A DNA stretch of 64,000 nucleotides from GCA-002701455 sp964342575 (GCA_964342575.1 CAYFGZ010000004.1:12061-76060), one strand, 5' to 3'; positions 33,799 to 43,268 are shown, counted from the first letter of the stretch. Made by a program: numbers and translations. Notes: generated by a model from the sequence alone, not told the origin.

Positions 33799-34833
33799 AT
33801 GATAATGGTTGAGATTATTCATTTCGCTGCACTGGCTATATTTAGCTTCTTGTTGTCGACAATCTTTACTGGCTTTTTGATAAGGGGCCTAATCATCCAC
33901 AAAGTGATGGATATCCCGAATGAGCGAAGCAGCCACAATGTGTCTGTGCCGCGGGGAGGCGGTATAACTGTACTTTGCGCGATTGTGGTGGGCTGGCTAC
34001 TTGACGATATCTTGATAAATACACTCGCCGTGGCGGATCTGGTAATTCTCAGTATAGCTGCTCTACTTGGAGTTATTTGCTTTATTGATGATATGAAAGG
34101 GATGTCCCCGTACGTAAAACTTTTTTTCCAAGTTGCGGGTGTAGTTTCGGGTATATACCTACTGTTTCCCGAGGGGGGTATTTTTGGGAGATGGTTTCCC
34201 ATAAGTTTAGATCTACTGCTGACTGGTATAATATGGCTTTGGTTTATTAACTTATTTAATTTTATGGATGGTATAGACGGCATCACAGGTACTGAAATGT
34301 TAACGTTAGGCCTTGGCATGGCTCTTTTGTCCGGTGCGGGTATTTTAAACCCATCTGTCTTGAGCCCATCGTTGGTTATCGCGGCTGCCGCTTTGGGATT
34401 TCTGGTTTGGAACTGGAGCCCGGCAAAAATTTTTATGGGGGATGTAGGAAGTATTCCTATTGGCTATTTGATAGGTTGGTTATTAATTTCAGCTGCGGTG
34501 CAAAGAGATAGTGCCGAGTATTCCATAGCCGCAATAATTATTTTGCCCGGATATTATCTAGCGGATTCAACCTTTACGGTGGTTTTTCGCATACTTAAGG
34601 GCGAAAACATCCTTTTGGCACATAGACAGCATTTTTATCAGAAAGCAGTAGATCGAGGGATATCCCATGGTACTGTTTGTTATGGAATAGCGGCCGTCAA
34701 CTTATTTTTACTAATCACGGCCTGGCTTCTGACCACAACTTATCCATTTATAGCGATGTTGATAGGTTCTTTACTAGTTGGCTTTGTTTTGTTGTGGATG
34801 CGAGGTCTCTTATACAAAATATGTAGGTTTTGA
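33799..34833 (+). CDS. Undecaprenyl-phosphate sugar-1-phosphate transferase (WecA/MraY-like)
   Basis: A 344-residue polytopic membrane protein with about 10-11 hydrophobic segments. DIPNERSSHNVSVPRGGGI (about 38-56), FIDDMKGMSP (the DD motif), NFMDGIDGITGTE and FMGDVGSIPIG match the polyprenyl-phosphate N-acetylhexosamine transferase family. It should transfer an amino-sugar phosphate from a UDP-sugar to undecaprenyl phosphate, starting an O-antigen or capsule repeat unit. Adjacent epimerase and CapD-type genes probably make the UDP-sugar it uses. Confidence 0.9.
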   Translation: MIMVEIIHFAALAIFSFLLSTIFTGFLIRGLIIHKVMDIPNERSSHNVSVPRGGGITVLCAIVVGWLLDDILINTLAVADLVILSIAALLGVICFIDDMKGMSPYVKLFFQVAGVVSGIYLLFPEGGIFGRWFPISLDLLLTGIIWLWFINLFNFMDGIDGITGTEMLTLGLGMALLSGAGILNPSVLSPSLVIAAAALGFLVWNWSPAKIFMGDVGSIPIGYLIGWLLISAAVQRDSAEYSIAAIIILPGYYLADSTFTVVFRILKGENILLAHRQHFYQKAVDRGISHGTVCYGIAAVNLFLLITAWLLTTTYPFIAMLIGSLLVGFVLLWMRGLLYKICRF

Positions 34834-34845
34834 GGTTTGTGAGAA

Positions 34846-35793
34846 ATGCGAATTGCCATCATAGGAGCAAACAGTTTTATTGGCCGGGCTGTCTGCAATG
34901 CTTTGGATACTACCAACCACGAAGTCGTTGCAATTTTAAGGGACAAATCGATAGAAAATATTAGTGGGGCCCAGAAAATTGTCCACATTGATGATGCAGG
35001 TCCAGAGCAAGACTGGCAAAAGATTATTAGCAACATTGATGTCATAGTACAACTTACGTCGCCGAAGGCTGTGGACAATCCTCGGTCATCGCAACGTCTT
35101 GATTATGAGCGCGTGATAGATCGTGGAACGGTTGCGATTGGGAAAGCGGCCTTAACAAATAAGTTAAAGAGGATGATTTTTATCAGTAGCGTTAAAGTGA
35201 ATGGGGAATTTACTGATGGGAAACCTTTCGCAGTAGACAGCCTACCAAATCCAAAAACGGCGTATGCCGAGAATAAACTCAAAGCAGAACATGGATTGGC
35301 TATACTATCAAAAAAAGGACTACCAGTGACAATAATACGTCCCCCAATTGTTTATGGGCCTGGAAACACGGGAAATATAGGGTTATTAATCAAACTACTC
35401 TCGTTGTCTCCGGGGTGGTGTGTTCCGTTGAAAGAGATAAAAAATGAAAGATCTTTAATCTTTGTTGATAACCTTTCATCGGCGATAATTAGTAGCATTG
35501 AGGACCCAACTAGTGAGTCACGCTTATTTTTTGCCAGGGATTCCGAGATGCTATCAACCTCCCAACTGTGTATGGCGTTATTAGAGGAAATGGGAAAGTC
35601 CAAAGTTCTGGGAAGGGATCCATTAGGTTTCGTGAGGAAAACGCTGAGTTTTTGTGTGCCTGGGCTTGCGGTGAGACTTTACGAGTCGCTCCAAATGGAC
35701 GACAGTGCGATTAAAGAGACCCTTAACTGGCACCCACCATATAGTGTTTATGAGGGATTATCCAGAACAGTTGAAGAGATGAAACAAGAGTAA
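34846..35793 (+). CDS. NAD-dependent sugar-nucleotide epimerase/reductase (SDR family)
   Basis: A 315-residue extended SDR. The nucleotide-binding motif is GANSFIGRAV (7-16). The catalytic YxxxK is YAENKLKAE (near 141-149) with a preceding SSVKVNGE serine. It resembles UDP-hexose 4-epimerases or 4-keto reductases (WbpV/WbjF-like groups) next to WecA-type transferases. It starts 12 bases after the transferase stop and is followed by the CapD-type dehydratase. Predicted to reduce or epimerise the 4-keto-sugar for the lipid-linked unit; product not determined. Confidence 0.85.
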   Translation: MRIAIIGANSFIGRAVCNALDTTNHEVVAILRDKSIENISGAQKIVHIDDAGPEQDWQKIISNIDVIVQLTSPKAVDNPRSSQRLDYERVIDRGTVAIGKAALTNKLKRMIFISSVKVNGEFTDGKPFAVDSLPNPKTAYAENKLKAEHGLAILSKKGLPVTIIRPPIVYGPGNTGNIGLLIKLLSLSPGWCVPLKEIKNERSLIFVDNLSSAIISSIEDPTSESRLFFARDSEMLSTSQLCMALLEEMGKSKVLGRDPLGFVRKTLSFCVPGLAVRLYESLQMDDSAIKETLNWHPPYSVYEGLSRTVEEMKQE

Positions 35794-35862
35794 TTAGATT
35801 AGCCTAAATTTTGGACGATACCGACCCGTAAAATTTGATGTTTGTAATCGGGAGTTTAAATT

Positions 35863-37758
35863 TTGAATATACACCGCACCAAAAGGCTATTTTTTAGCTA
35901 TCTGCACGATGTAACTATGGCTGGTGTTTCATTTATACTTTCTCTTTATTTAAGACTGGGAAGCGACTTACTGACTTGGTCCAAAGGTAGCATTTATATC
36001 GGCTTTTCTATATTCGTTCTAGTCGCAGCGCTGGTCTTCTTGTTTATGCGGCTAGACAGAATCATTTGGCGCTATGTTTCTTTGGGGGATCTAGGCAGAA
36101 TACTGCAAAGCGTCATTTTAACCATAGTGATTTTTGTTGCCTGCCAATTTGTTTACAATAGATTGGACGATTTTCCACGTTCATTTTTGCTCATAGAAAT
36201 CTTTGTATTGACAGCTATGATAAGTGCACCCCGCTTCTTTTATCGGTTTTTAAAAGACGGCGAATTAAGCGCTTTCCTTGAAAAATCAGCTCATCAGAGA
36301 ACACACGTACTTCTGGTTGGGGCAGGTAATGAGAGCGATCTATTTATAAGAGAAATGACACGTGGAAAGGAAGCACCGTATAGGGTTGTTGGGATAATAG
36401 ATGAATTAGGGGGACGAATTGGTCGTAACATACGAGGTGTTCCAGTATTCGGTAATATAGAGTCTATGGGTTCAACATTGGAGAAGCTAAACCGTGATGG
36501 TCGCTCGCCGCAGCGCGTAGTGATCACGAATCCCCAATTAGATGGAAAAACGGTAAGAAAGATTAGCGAGGCTTGTGAGAAGGCGGGACTATCAGTTTCT
36601 CGGATGCCGAGAGTTACGGATCTTGGAAATATGAATGCACAGAAGACGGACCTCACGGTTAGGCCTATCGACGTGGAAGATGTTCTCGGTCGTCGCCAAA
36701 CGATCTTGGACCCATCACCTGTAAGCAAGCTAATTTCAGGGAATCGTGTCTTAATAACTGGCTCTGGTGGCACCATTGGCAGTGAACTGGCTTGTCAGGT
36801 AGCTAATTTTAATCCCCAGGAAATTATCTTGTTCGATAATTCTGAATTTCTTCTCTATAAAATAGATCTTGCTTTGCACGAATTATATCCAAAAATAAAA
36901 CGGTGTGCGGTTTTAGGCGATGTCCAAAACAAGCAGGATGTAGACCATCTATTAAGCAAATTCACGCCCGACGTAATCGTACATTCTGCGGCTTTAAAAC
37001 ATGTTCCAGTTGCTGAAAATAACCTTATAGCAGCAGTGCGGACCAATGTTTTGGGAACCCGAAATGTGGCAATGGCCTCTATCAAGAATAATGCGAAGGT
37101 TATGGTGCTAATTTCAACAGATAAGGCCGTAAATCCGTTTAATGTAATGGGAGCTACTAAAAGATTGGCGGAATTAATTTGTTTAAGTTTAGATAAAGAA
37201 CAAAATGGATGTAAATTTGTTATAGTTAGATTTGGAAACGTGCTGGGTTCCACAGGGTCAGTTATACCGCTTTTCGAAAGACAAATAGCCGCGGGAGGAC
37301 CTCTCACCGTTACTCATCGTGAAATGACTCGATTCTTTATGACGGTTAAGGAAGCTGCTTCTCTAGTGCTACAAGCTGCTGCTATGTCTCGAAATAAAGA
37401 GAACACGGACAAAGCTGGGGTTCATGTGCTGGAGATGGGTGAACCGATTAGAATTGTTGATCTGGCAAGACAATTAATAAGATTGTCCGGATTAAGCCCT
37501 GATAAGGATATAAAAATACAGTTTACTGGTATAAGAAAGGGTGAAAAACTCCATGAAGAATTATTCTCTGAATCGGAAACGCTGATGGATACAGAAATAC
37601 AAGGCATTAAATTTGTATCTTCAACGATTGGTTCTTTGGCTTCCATGCAGAAGACATTACGTGAATTGGAAGAAGCGGTGCTTCAACAGGATGAGAGGGC
37701 CGTTACGAACCTATTACAGAAACTAGTTCCTGAGTTAGTTCTTGAAAGCTCACGATAA
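35863..37758 (+). CDS. Membrane-bound UDP-GlcNAc 4,6-dehydratase-like protein (CapD/WbpM family)
   Basis: A 631-residue protein with four hydrophobic segments in the first 110 residues, a CoA-binding-like Rossmann region (VLLVGAGNESD, about 145-155) and a C-terminal SDR domain starting ITGSGGTIGSELA near 297. The active site is STDKAVNPFNVMGATKR: methionine replaces the usual tyrosine (SMK triad), as in WbpM. It makes 4-keto-6-deoxy-UDP-sugar for surface polysaccharide. The start is TTG 35863, with GGGAG 8 bases upstream. It completes the transferase-epimerase-dehydratase run. Confidence 0.92.
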   Translation: MNIHRTKRLFFSYLHDVTMAGVSFILSLYLRLGSDLLTWSKGSIYIGFSIFVLVAALVFLFMRLDRIIWRYVSLGDLGRILQSVILTIVIFVACQFVYNRLDDFPRSFLLIEIFVLTAMISAPRFFYRFLKDGELSAFLEKSAHQRTHVLLVGAGNESDLFIREMTRGKEAPYRVVGIIDELGGRIGRNIRGVPVFGNIESMGSTLEKLNRDGRSPQRVVITNPQLDGKTVRKISEACEKAGLSVSRMPRVTDLGNMNAQKTDLTVRPIDVEDVLGRRQTILDPSPVSKLISGNRVLITGSGGTIGSELACQVANFNPQEIILFDNSEFLLYKIDLALHELYPKIKRCAVLGDVQNKQDVDHLLSKFTPDVIVHSAALKHVPVAENNLIAAVRTNVLGTRNVAMASIKNNAKVMVLISTDKAVNPFNVMGATKRLAELICLSLDKEQNGCKFVIVRFGNVLGSTGSVIPLFERQIAAGGPLTVTHREMTRFFMTVKEAASLVLQAAAMSRNKENTDKAGVHVLEMGEPIRIVDLARQLIRLSGLSPDKDIKIQFTGIRKGEKLHEELFSESETLMDTEIQGIKFVSSTIGSLASMQKTLRELEEAVLQQDERAVTNLLQKLVPELVLESSR

Positions 37759-37792
37759 AAATAGACAAAGGCCTTGAAGAAAATACAACCCG

Positions 37793-38884
37793 TTAAGTGT
37801 CATTGTCTCCCAGAATATTGATGTGTCCCATTTTTCTTCCAACTTTACTTTCTTTCTTACCATATAGGTGAATTTTGGCGTTGGGAATTTCTATATATTT
37901 AAACCAGTCATTCACATCATCTCCGATTAAATTTTTCATTTTCGTTGGAAAGATAATTTCCGTACTCCCCAGTTTTTGCCCAGTTATTGCTCGCACGAAC
38001 TGTTCGAATTGGCTCGTGCGGGCACCATCTTGGGTCCAGTGGCCGGAGTTGTGTGGTCTGGGTGCTATTTCATTCATAACTACTTTACCATTCGGCAGAA
38101 CAAACATTTCCACCGCTAGTAAGCCGACGAGATCCATTGCTTGCGCTAAATTGGTTGCGATGGCAATGGCTAAGGAGTGCGTTGAATTTGTAATGTTGGC
38201 GGGAACAATAGTGGTATCTAAAATGTGATTTTTATGGTTGTTTTCTGCAGGAGGATATGCGCTGCATTCCCCAGTAATGTTTCGGGCGATTATTACTGAT
38301 ATTTCCTTTTCAAACTCTACGAATTTTTCTAATATAGCGTCGGTGGTGGATAATGCTTCCCAAGCCTGCGCGACCTGCCCAATATCTGAAATCTTGCTCT
38401 GGCCCTTACCGTCATAGCCGAATCGGCACGTCTTTAAAATAGACGGCATTCCAATAATATCGATTGCTTCTCTTAAATCGACTTTGTTGGTCACTATTTC
38501 GTATGGCGCAACTTCTACACCGTTATCAAGCGCGAATTGTTTTTCTGCACCGCGGTGCTGCGAAATACCTAAAATGGATGGGTCAGGATAAACTGGCCGT
38601 AATTTTTGCAAAAACAGAGCAGAGTCTAAGGGAATGTTTTCAAATTCATAAGTTATAACATCTACTTTTTCAGCGAAAGTTCTCAGTGCGTTTTCATCTT
38701 CATATGAAGCGACGGTAACTTTTTCTGATACCTGCCCCGCGGGACTTTCCTCTTCGGGCGTGTAAATGTGGCAGCCGTAACCGAGTGGCGCAGCTGCTAA
38801 CGATGTCATTCTGCCTAATTGGCCGCCGCCCAATATACCTATTGTTCCACCGGGATCCAGTCGGCTAGTTTTACTATTTAACAT
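37793..38884 (-). CDS. purK: N5-carboxyaminoimidazole ribonucleotide synthase
   Basis: ATP-grasp enzyme of purine biosynthesis that carboxylates AIR with bicarbonate to N5-CAIR. The 363 residues begin with TIGILGGGQLGRM. TYEFENIP, LKTCRFGYDGKGQ (ATP-grasp loop), EKFVEFEKEISVI, and the C-terminal NEIAPRPHNSGHWT are near-invariant. Its ATG lies inside the last codons of purE (seven-base overlap), so PurE and PurK are made from one transcript and catalyse successive steps. Confidence 0.96.
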   Translation of the reverse strand: MLNSKTSRLDPGGTIGILGGGQLGRMTSLAAAPLGYGCHIYTPEEESPAGQVSEKVTVASYEDENALRTFAEKVDVITYEFENIPLDSALFLQKLRPVYPDPSILGISQHRGAEKQFALDNGVEVAPYEIVTNKVDLREAIDIIGMPSILKTCRFGYDGKGQSKISDIGQVAQAWEALSTTDAILEKFVEFEKEISVIIARNITGECSAYPPAENNHKNHILDTTIVPANITNSTHSLAIAIATNLAQAMDLVGLLAVEMFVLPNGKVVMNEIAPRPHNSGHWTQDGARTSQFEQFVRAITGQKLGSTEIIFPTKMKNLIGDDVNDWFKYIEIPNAKIHLYGKKESKVGRKMGHINILGDNDT

Positions 38885-39399
38885 GAAGATTCATTAGGTG
38901 TATCTGCCACGGACTGAGTTTGGGAGGTTCTCCAGATCGCTAGCCGGGCTGCTATGTTTGGATCACTGATCGATAAAATAGAGGCTGCTAATAATGCCGC
39001 ATTAATGGCGCCATTTGCCCCGATTGCCAACGTCCCTACTGGCACGCCCTTCGGCATTTGTACTATCGAGAGGAGGCTATCCACGCCGCCAAGTGCTTTA
39101 CTTTCAATGGGAACACCCAGGACGGGTAACATGGTCTGTGCCGCAATCATTCCCGGAAGGTGTGCGGCACCTCCAGCCCCGGCTATAATTATCTTTAAAC
39201 CGCGCGGTCCAGCTGTCTCTGCATACTCCGTCATTCTTTTTGGAGTGCGATGGGCCGACAAAATTTTTGTCTCATGTGAGATATCCAACTCACCCAACAT
39301 TATTGCCGCGTTGCGCATGGTCGTCCAGTCCGACTGACTTCCCATGACGACCCCGACCACGGGCTTCGTTGAAGATAAGGGCTGATCTTTAGCAGTCAT
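38878..39399 (-). CDS. purE: N5-carboxyaminoimidazole ribonucleotide mutase
   Basis: Converts N5-CAIR to CAIR. GVVMGSQSDWTTM (about 16-28), SAHRTPKRM with the catalytic histidine, and AGAGGAAHLPGMIAA are class I PurE signatures. The ATG at 39399 has AGGAG 6 bases upstream; the longer frame starting at 39441 lacks support. It overlaps purK by seven bases. The 240 bases between its start and the next plus-strand gene hold no gene I can recognise, but must contain two divergent promoters. Confidence 0.96.
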   Translation of the reverse strand: MTAKDQPLSSTKPVVGVVMGSQSDWTTMRNAAIMLGELDISHETKILSAHRTPKRMTEYAETAGPRGLKIIIAGAGGAAHLPGMIAAQTMLPVLGVPIESKALGGVDSLLSIVQMPKGVPVGTLAIGANGAINAALLAASILSISDPNIAARLAIWRTSQTQSVADTPNESSC

Positions 39400-39639
39400 A
39401 CAGGCTCCTAACCTTAAAAAGAAAGTTTTAGACAAAAGCATCTATTGTTATCAAGTTAAATAATCGAAGTTAGCGTCAAGATTGGTAAATGTTTTAAAAG
39501 TTGTAGTACTTCGTTGCATAATTACTACTGTCTACGCGCTGCGGAGAGTGACATGTGATTAAAAAAGTTTAACTAAACTCGAATAAAAAAAGAATTGGTA
39601 TAAATATTGGTTACTAATAACAAGAAAAGGCCATTTTTC

Positions 39640-40194
39640 ATGGAAAAGGAGTTCTGGGAATATTCAAAAGACCTTTATTCTAAAGTTCCGTCTAAATTTA
39701 TTTGGTTGCAGGATTATGCTGAAATTGACGTTAACTTTTTGCTATTTTGTTGTTGGCTTGGCCAACTTGGAAAGGTGTTGAAGCCTACAGAAATAAAATT
39801 ATTTTGCAGTAGAGTAGAGCCTATTCGGAAAAATTTTATAGTCCCACTCAGAACTGCTCGAAGATTTATAAAAAGTAGTAATCACGGCATATCATCTGAG
39901 TGCCTGAAGAACAGCATTCTTGCGATAGAGCTAGAGGGAGAACGAATAGAGCAAAGTATTCTGGTGAATGTGTCGGATTTATCGTCATTGGGTGGAAAGT
40001 TATTACAAGATCTTACTGGGATTGAAATGGTTCATAAGAATATACTTTCTTACCTGCAACACCATAAAACGAGTGCGGATAATGCTATAAAAAAAGTTTT
40101 CTTAGAAATTTTTGTGGCAGCCTTTCCAGATATTTCTAGAGATAGTATCAAGAAGGTGCTGACTTCGAGTAATTATAGCCAAAAAAATGTTTAA
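39640..40194 (+). CDS. TIGR02444 family protein
   Basis: About 184 residues. The opening FWEYSKDLYSKV and DVNFLLFCCWLGQ segments match TIGR02444, a proteobacterial family of unknown function. ATG 39640 is chosen over TTG 39607 because the family begins just before FWEYS and AAAAGG lies about 10 bases upstream. It is helical and lacks catalytic motifs that I can identify. It precedes the amidase gene by 20 bases and may share its transcript, though there is no functional link to suggest it. Confidence 0.75.
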   Translation: MEKEFWEYSKDLYSKVPSKFIWLQDYAEIDVNFLLFCCWLGQLGKVLKPTEIKLFCSRVEPIRKNFIVPLRTARRFIKSSNHGISSECLKNSILAIELEGERIEQSILVNVSDLSSLGGKLLQDLTGIEMVHKNILSYLQHHKTSADNAIKKVFLEIFVAAFPDISRDSIKKVLTSSNYSQKNV

Positions 40195-40213
40195 ATATTT
40201 TGGATGACATAGA

Positions 40214-41563
40214 ATGGAAACAACGCTTGCCTTTTTAAGAAATCAACTAACAAGTGGAAAGGTGACTAGCCGGAAATTGATTGAATCCGCGCTGGCCGCC
40301 ATTGATGAGACGGACGGCCAGGGCGGGACTTCGTTTGTTAAGGTTTATCGAGAGCAAGCAATTGCTCTTGCTGATGCAAATGATGATATGAGTAAGTCAG
40401 GCATTGGATTGCCTCCTTTAGCTGGCATCCCGATTTCCGTGAAGGATCTCTTTGATATTTCGGGTGAAGTTACGATGGCAGGCTCTTTGGTTAGAGAAAA
40501 CTGTGCTAAAGCTTCGACTGATGCTGATGTTGTTTCTCGTTTAAAAGCCGCTGGCGCAGTACTTGTAGGCCGCACTAATATGACCGAATTTGCTTTTTCC
40601 GGTTTGGGATTGAATCCACATTATGGAACGCCTCTAAATCCTTGGGATCGATCCACCGGGAGAATCCCGGGTGGATCGTCAAGTGGGGCGGCGGTTTCGG
40701 TGACAGACCACATGGCAGCAGCTGCTATTGGCACAGATACTGGTGGGTCTGTTCGTATTCCATCTGCTTTATGTGGGGTAACAGGTTTTAAGCCAACAGC
40801 GTCTAGAGTTTCGACAAGAGGTGCTTTCCCTCTTTCAACCACACTAGATTCAATTGGGCCACTTGCCGCAAGCGTATCATGCTGTGCTCTTTTAGATCAG
40901 ATTATGCGTGGAGTGGAGTGTAAGCCTGTACTCGCAAGGTCGATCGGAAGGCTTACATTCGGCGTTCCTAAAACTATTGTATTCGACGATGTGGACTCAA
41001 TAGTAGCAGCGACTTTTGAAAAGAACCTGTTCAAACTTTCCGAATTGGGTGCGCGGATAATAGATGTGCCTTTTAAACTACTAGATGAAATAACATTAGC
41101 AAACAAGAAGGGAGGATACGCTGCAGTAGAGTCCTTTTTTATGTTAGAGAACCTTTTGGAAAAACATGAAAGTAAGTTTGATCCGCGAGTGGCATCGAGG
41201 ATTAAACGTGGAGCCACAGTCCTAGGAATCGAATATCTTGAGCTTCGTAGTCAAACTACGTGCATCCAGAGGGAAGCTAATCAAATAACTCGGGAGTTTG
41301 ACGCCCTGTTGATGCCTACTGTTCCAGTTGTCGCTCCAAAATTAATTGAGTTGGAACAATCGGACGAACTCTATCACAAAATGAATTTACTGATGTTACG
41401 CAACAGCTCGTTATGGAACTTTCTAGATCGGTGTGCCGTTTCTATACCAATTCATGAGAAAGGGTCAGCGCCTGTCGGACTCATGGTTGTTGGTGATACA
41501 GGAGGTGATGAAGCACTTTTAGAAGTTGCAAAAAGTATTGAACAGGCGCTTGGTCGTGGGTGA
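40214..41563 (+). CDS. Amidase signature family enzyme
   Basis: A 449-residue amidase. The Ser-cisSer-Lys triad is visible: K in PISVKDLFD (near 76), cis-Ser in PGGSSSGAAVSV (about 153-164) and the nucleophile Ser in DTGGSVRIPSALCG (about 174-187). GatA-type partners are absent, so it is a stand-alone amide hydrolase rather than the tRNA amidotransferase. It is convergent with ubiX. Nearby oxygenase genes suggest, without proof, that it releases a carboxylate from an amide substrate. Confidence 0.92.
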   Translation: METTLAFLRNQLTSGKVTSRKLIESALAAIDETDGQGGTSFVKVYREQAIALADANDDMSKSGIGLPPLAGIPISVKDLFDISGEVTMAGSLVRENCAKASTDADVVSRLKAAGAVLVGRTNMTEFAFSGLGLNPHYGTPLNPWDRSTGRIPGGSSSGAAVSVTDHMAAAAIGTDTGGSVRIPSALCGVTGFKPTASRVSTRGAFPLSTTLDSIGPLAASVSCCALLDQIMRGVECKPVLARSIGRLTFGVPKTIVFDDVDSIVAATFEKNLFKLSELGARIIDVPFKLLDEITLANKKGGYAAVESFFMLENLLEKHESKFDPRVASRIKRGATVLGIEYLELRSQTTCIQREANQITREFDALLMPTVPVVAPKLIELEQSDELYHKMNLLMLRNSSLWNFLDRCAVSIPIHEKGSAPVGLMVVGDTGGDEALLEVAKSIEQALGRG

Positions 41564-41594
41564 CGCAGCCTTTTTCTGATTTGGAATTTTATAT

Positions 41595-41608
41595 AGGGCA
41601 ATGGCCCT
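41595..41608. terminator. Hairpin between convergent amidase and ubiX genes
   Basis: AGGGC-AATG-GCCCT is a perfect 5-bp GC-rich stem with a 4-base loop. It can be extended by one G-T and one A-T pair. It lies in the 76-base convergent gap, 31 bases after the amidase stop and 31 before the ubiX end. There is no clear T-run on either strand, so any terminator is non-canonical. Confidence 0.4.
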
Positions 41609-41639
41609 GTGCGCCCGAGCGAATGAAACGAGTTATTGA

Positions 41640-42227
41640 TTAACCTTCCTTCCATCGCGTTACGGTCCCTACGTCGACATCGAAAAGATCTAGTACACGG
41701 CCTACGGTGTGATTTATCATTTCGTCAATAGAGGTGGGTTTTGCGTAAAAGGCGGGAACCGGTGGTGCAATGACAGCTCCCATTTCTGAAAGCGCTAGCA
41801 TATTCTTTAGATGGCCCGAATGGAGCGGCGTTTCTCTAACTAAACAAACAAGACGCCTTCGTTCTTTTAGGGTAACATCGGCGGCTCTAGTTAATAGAGA
41901 GTCGGTTGCACCCGTTGCTACTTCTGCTAGCGTTTTCATGGAACAGGGAGCTATTATCATACCGGCTGTTCTAAATGATCCGGATGCGATTGCTGCTCCT
42001 ATATCTTTGTTGGCGTAGACTACGTCTGCAAGATCAAGCACATCAGCAACTTTTAAACTCGTTTCGTGAGCGAGAGTGATTTCTGCGGAATGTGTCATTA
42101 CAAGATGGGTTTCGAATGGGGCGGCATCTGCTATATCGCTTAAAAGCTGAAGAAGCCTTATTCCGTATACTATTCCCGAGGCACCGCTTATTCCAATAAT
42201 AAGACGTCTTTGTATAAAGGCAGACAT
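41640..42227 (-). CDS. ubiX: Flavin prenyltransferase UbiX
   Basis: Makes prenylated FMN, the cofactor of UbiD-type decarboxylases, from FMN and dimethylallyl phosphate. The 195 residues start with IIGISGASGIVYGIRLLQLL; MIIAPCSMKTLAEVATG (about 91-107) and RRLVCLVRETPLHSGHLKNM, then VIAPPVPAFY are family signatures. No ubiD gene is in the window; its partner may be the ubiquinone enzyme elsewhere or an aromatic decarboxylase. It is the last gene of the minus-strand catabolic run. Confidence 0.95.
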   Translation of the reverse strand: MSAFIQRRLIIGISGASGIVYGIRLLQLLSDIADAAPFETHLVMTHSAEITLAHETSLKVADVLDLADVVYANKDIGAAIASGSFRTAGMIIAPCSMKTLAEVATGATDSLLTRAADVTLKERRRLVCLVRETPLHSGHLKNMLALSEMGAVIAPPVPAFYAKPTSIDEMINHTVGRVLDLFDVDVGTVTRWKEG

Positions 42228-42301
42228 TTTGAATTATTCCAAAATCAACACTATACGATCCAGATTTATAAAGTCACTATGATTACTTTGAAGAATGGTA
42301 T

Positions 42302-43255
42302 TCAGACATTACTCATTATTTCTTTTTTAAAAGTTCGCATTCGCTGGAGGCAGGCATTTAGATCGCTACTTTCGCCCCCTATTATAAGGTGTTCTAGACC
42401 GACCGCTCGATATTCTTCAACATCCTGCAATATTTCTTTTTGTGAACCTGTGAATGCTCGGCGAGTACCTTGATCTGTTTGATCTGATTGACCCAATTTA
42501 TACCAAATGGCTAAAAGGCCCTTTGTTATGTCCATGGGACTTCTGCCAATTGCCGCAGCTGCTTCTTCTACGTCTTTTAAGCCCTTGGAATAACGCGCTG
42601 CAGTATCAAAGGGAGCGCTCGGATTATTTCCGACTGGATACCAGCCGTTTCCTATTCTACCGGCCCGTTGCCGGGCGAGTTTGGCTTCACCTCCAATCCA
42701 TAGTGGCGGATATGGCTGTTGAAGTGGTTTAGGAAAAAATTTAAGTCCTGAAAAGTTTATGTGTTTTCCTTTAAAGCAGGGCGAGTCATTAGTCCATAAT
42801 TCTTTGAAGGCTGCAATATATTCGTCAGAGGCTGGTCCTCTATCTTTGAATTCAGGTCCATTCAGGAGAGATATTTCTTCAGCCATCCATCCGACACCAA
42901 GTCCTATTGTCAACCGGCCTTTAGAAAGAATGTCAACTGTATCTAGCATTTTCGCTGTGAGAATGGGCGGGCGATGAGGCAATACCATAACCGAAGTGAG
43001 CAGTCGGATTTTCGTGGTTGCAGCTGCGACAAATCCTAAGGTGGTTATCTGTTCAAGACATTCGCCACTGTCTTCCGCGAACCAACGTCCTGATTTTGTG
43101 TACGGATAAGGTGAGTCTACATTTTCCGCGATAACGACATGATCACTAAATCCAAGATGAGTAAATCCAAGGTTTTCAGCCTCTGTTGCAATAACTTTCA
43201 AAGAGTCTGGCTCCGCGGCAGGGCCACGCACTCCAAGATGCAATCCAAATTCCAT
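42302..43255 (-). CDS. LLM-class flavin-dependent oxidoreductase, TIGR03619-type, copy 3
   Basis: A 317-residue luciferase-like TIM-barrel enzyme. FSDHVVIAENVDSPYPY, TKIRLLTSVMVLPHRPP, SKGRLTIGLGVGWMAEEI and PYPPLWIGGEAKL are clear landmarks. The start is ATG 43255, with GGAAG five bases upstream; the longer frame would overlap the TauD-like gene's stop. It lies 13 bases after that gene and so is probably co-transcribed. It is the most complete match to the TIGR03619 pattern of the three paralogues. Substrate unknown. Confidence 0.88.
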   Translation of the reverse strand: MEFGLHLGVRGPAAEPDSLKVIATEAENLGFTHLGFSDHVVIAENVDSPYPYTKSGRWFAEDSGECLEQITTLGFVAAATTKIRLLTSVMVLPHRPPILTAKMLDTVDILSKGRLTIGLGVGWMAEEISLLNGPEFKDRGPASDEYIAAFKELWTNDSPCFKGKHINFSGLKFFPKPLQQPYPPLWIGGEAKLARQRAGRIGNGWYPVGNNPSAPFDTAARYSKGLKDVEEAAAAIGRSPMDITKGLLAIWYKLGQSDQTDQGTRRAFTGSQKEILQDVEEYRAVGLEHLIIGGESSDLNACLQRMRTFKKEIMSNV

Positions 43256-43268
43256 TAGTTCTTCCAAT

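Noticed and set aside
36294..36776. 160-residue minus-strand frame within the CapD-like gene
   Set aside because: It is antisense to the conserved dehydratase and has Ser/Pro-rich shadow-like composition.
39400..39639. Longest intergenic stretch, examined for a tRNA or small RNA
   Set aside because: No cloverleaf, terminator hairpin or conserved RNA motif was visible; it is AT-rich and most likely carries divergent promoters for purEK and the TIGR02444 gene.
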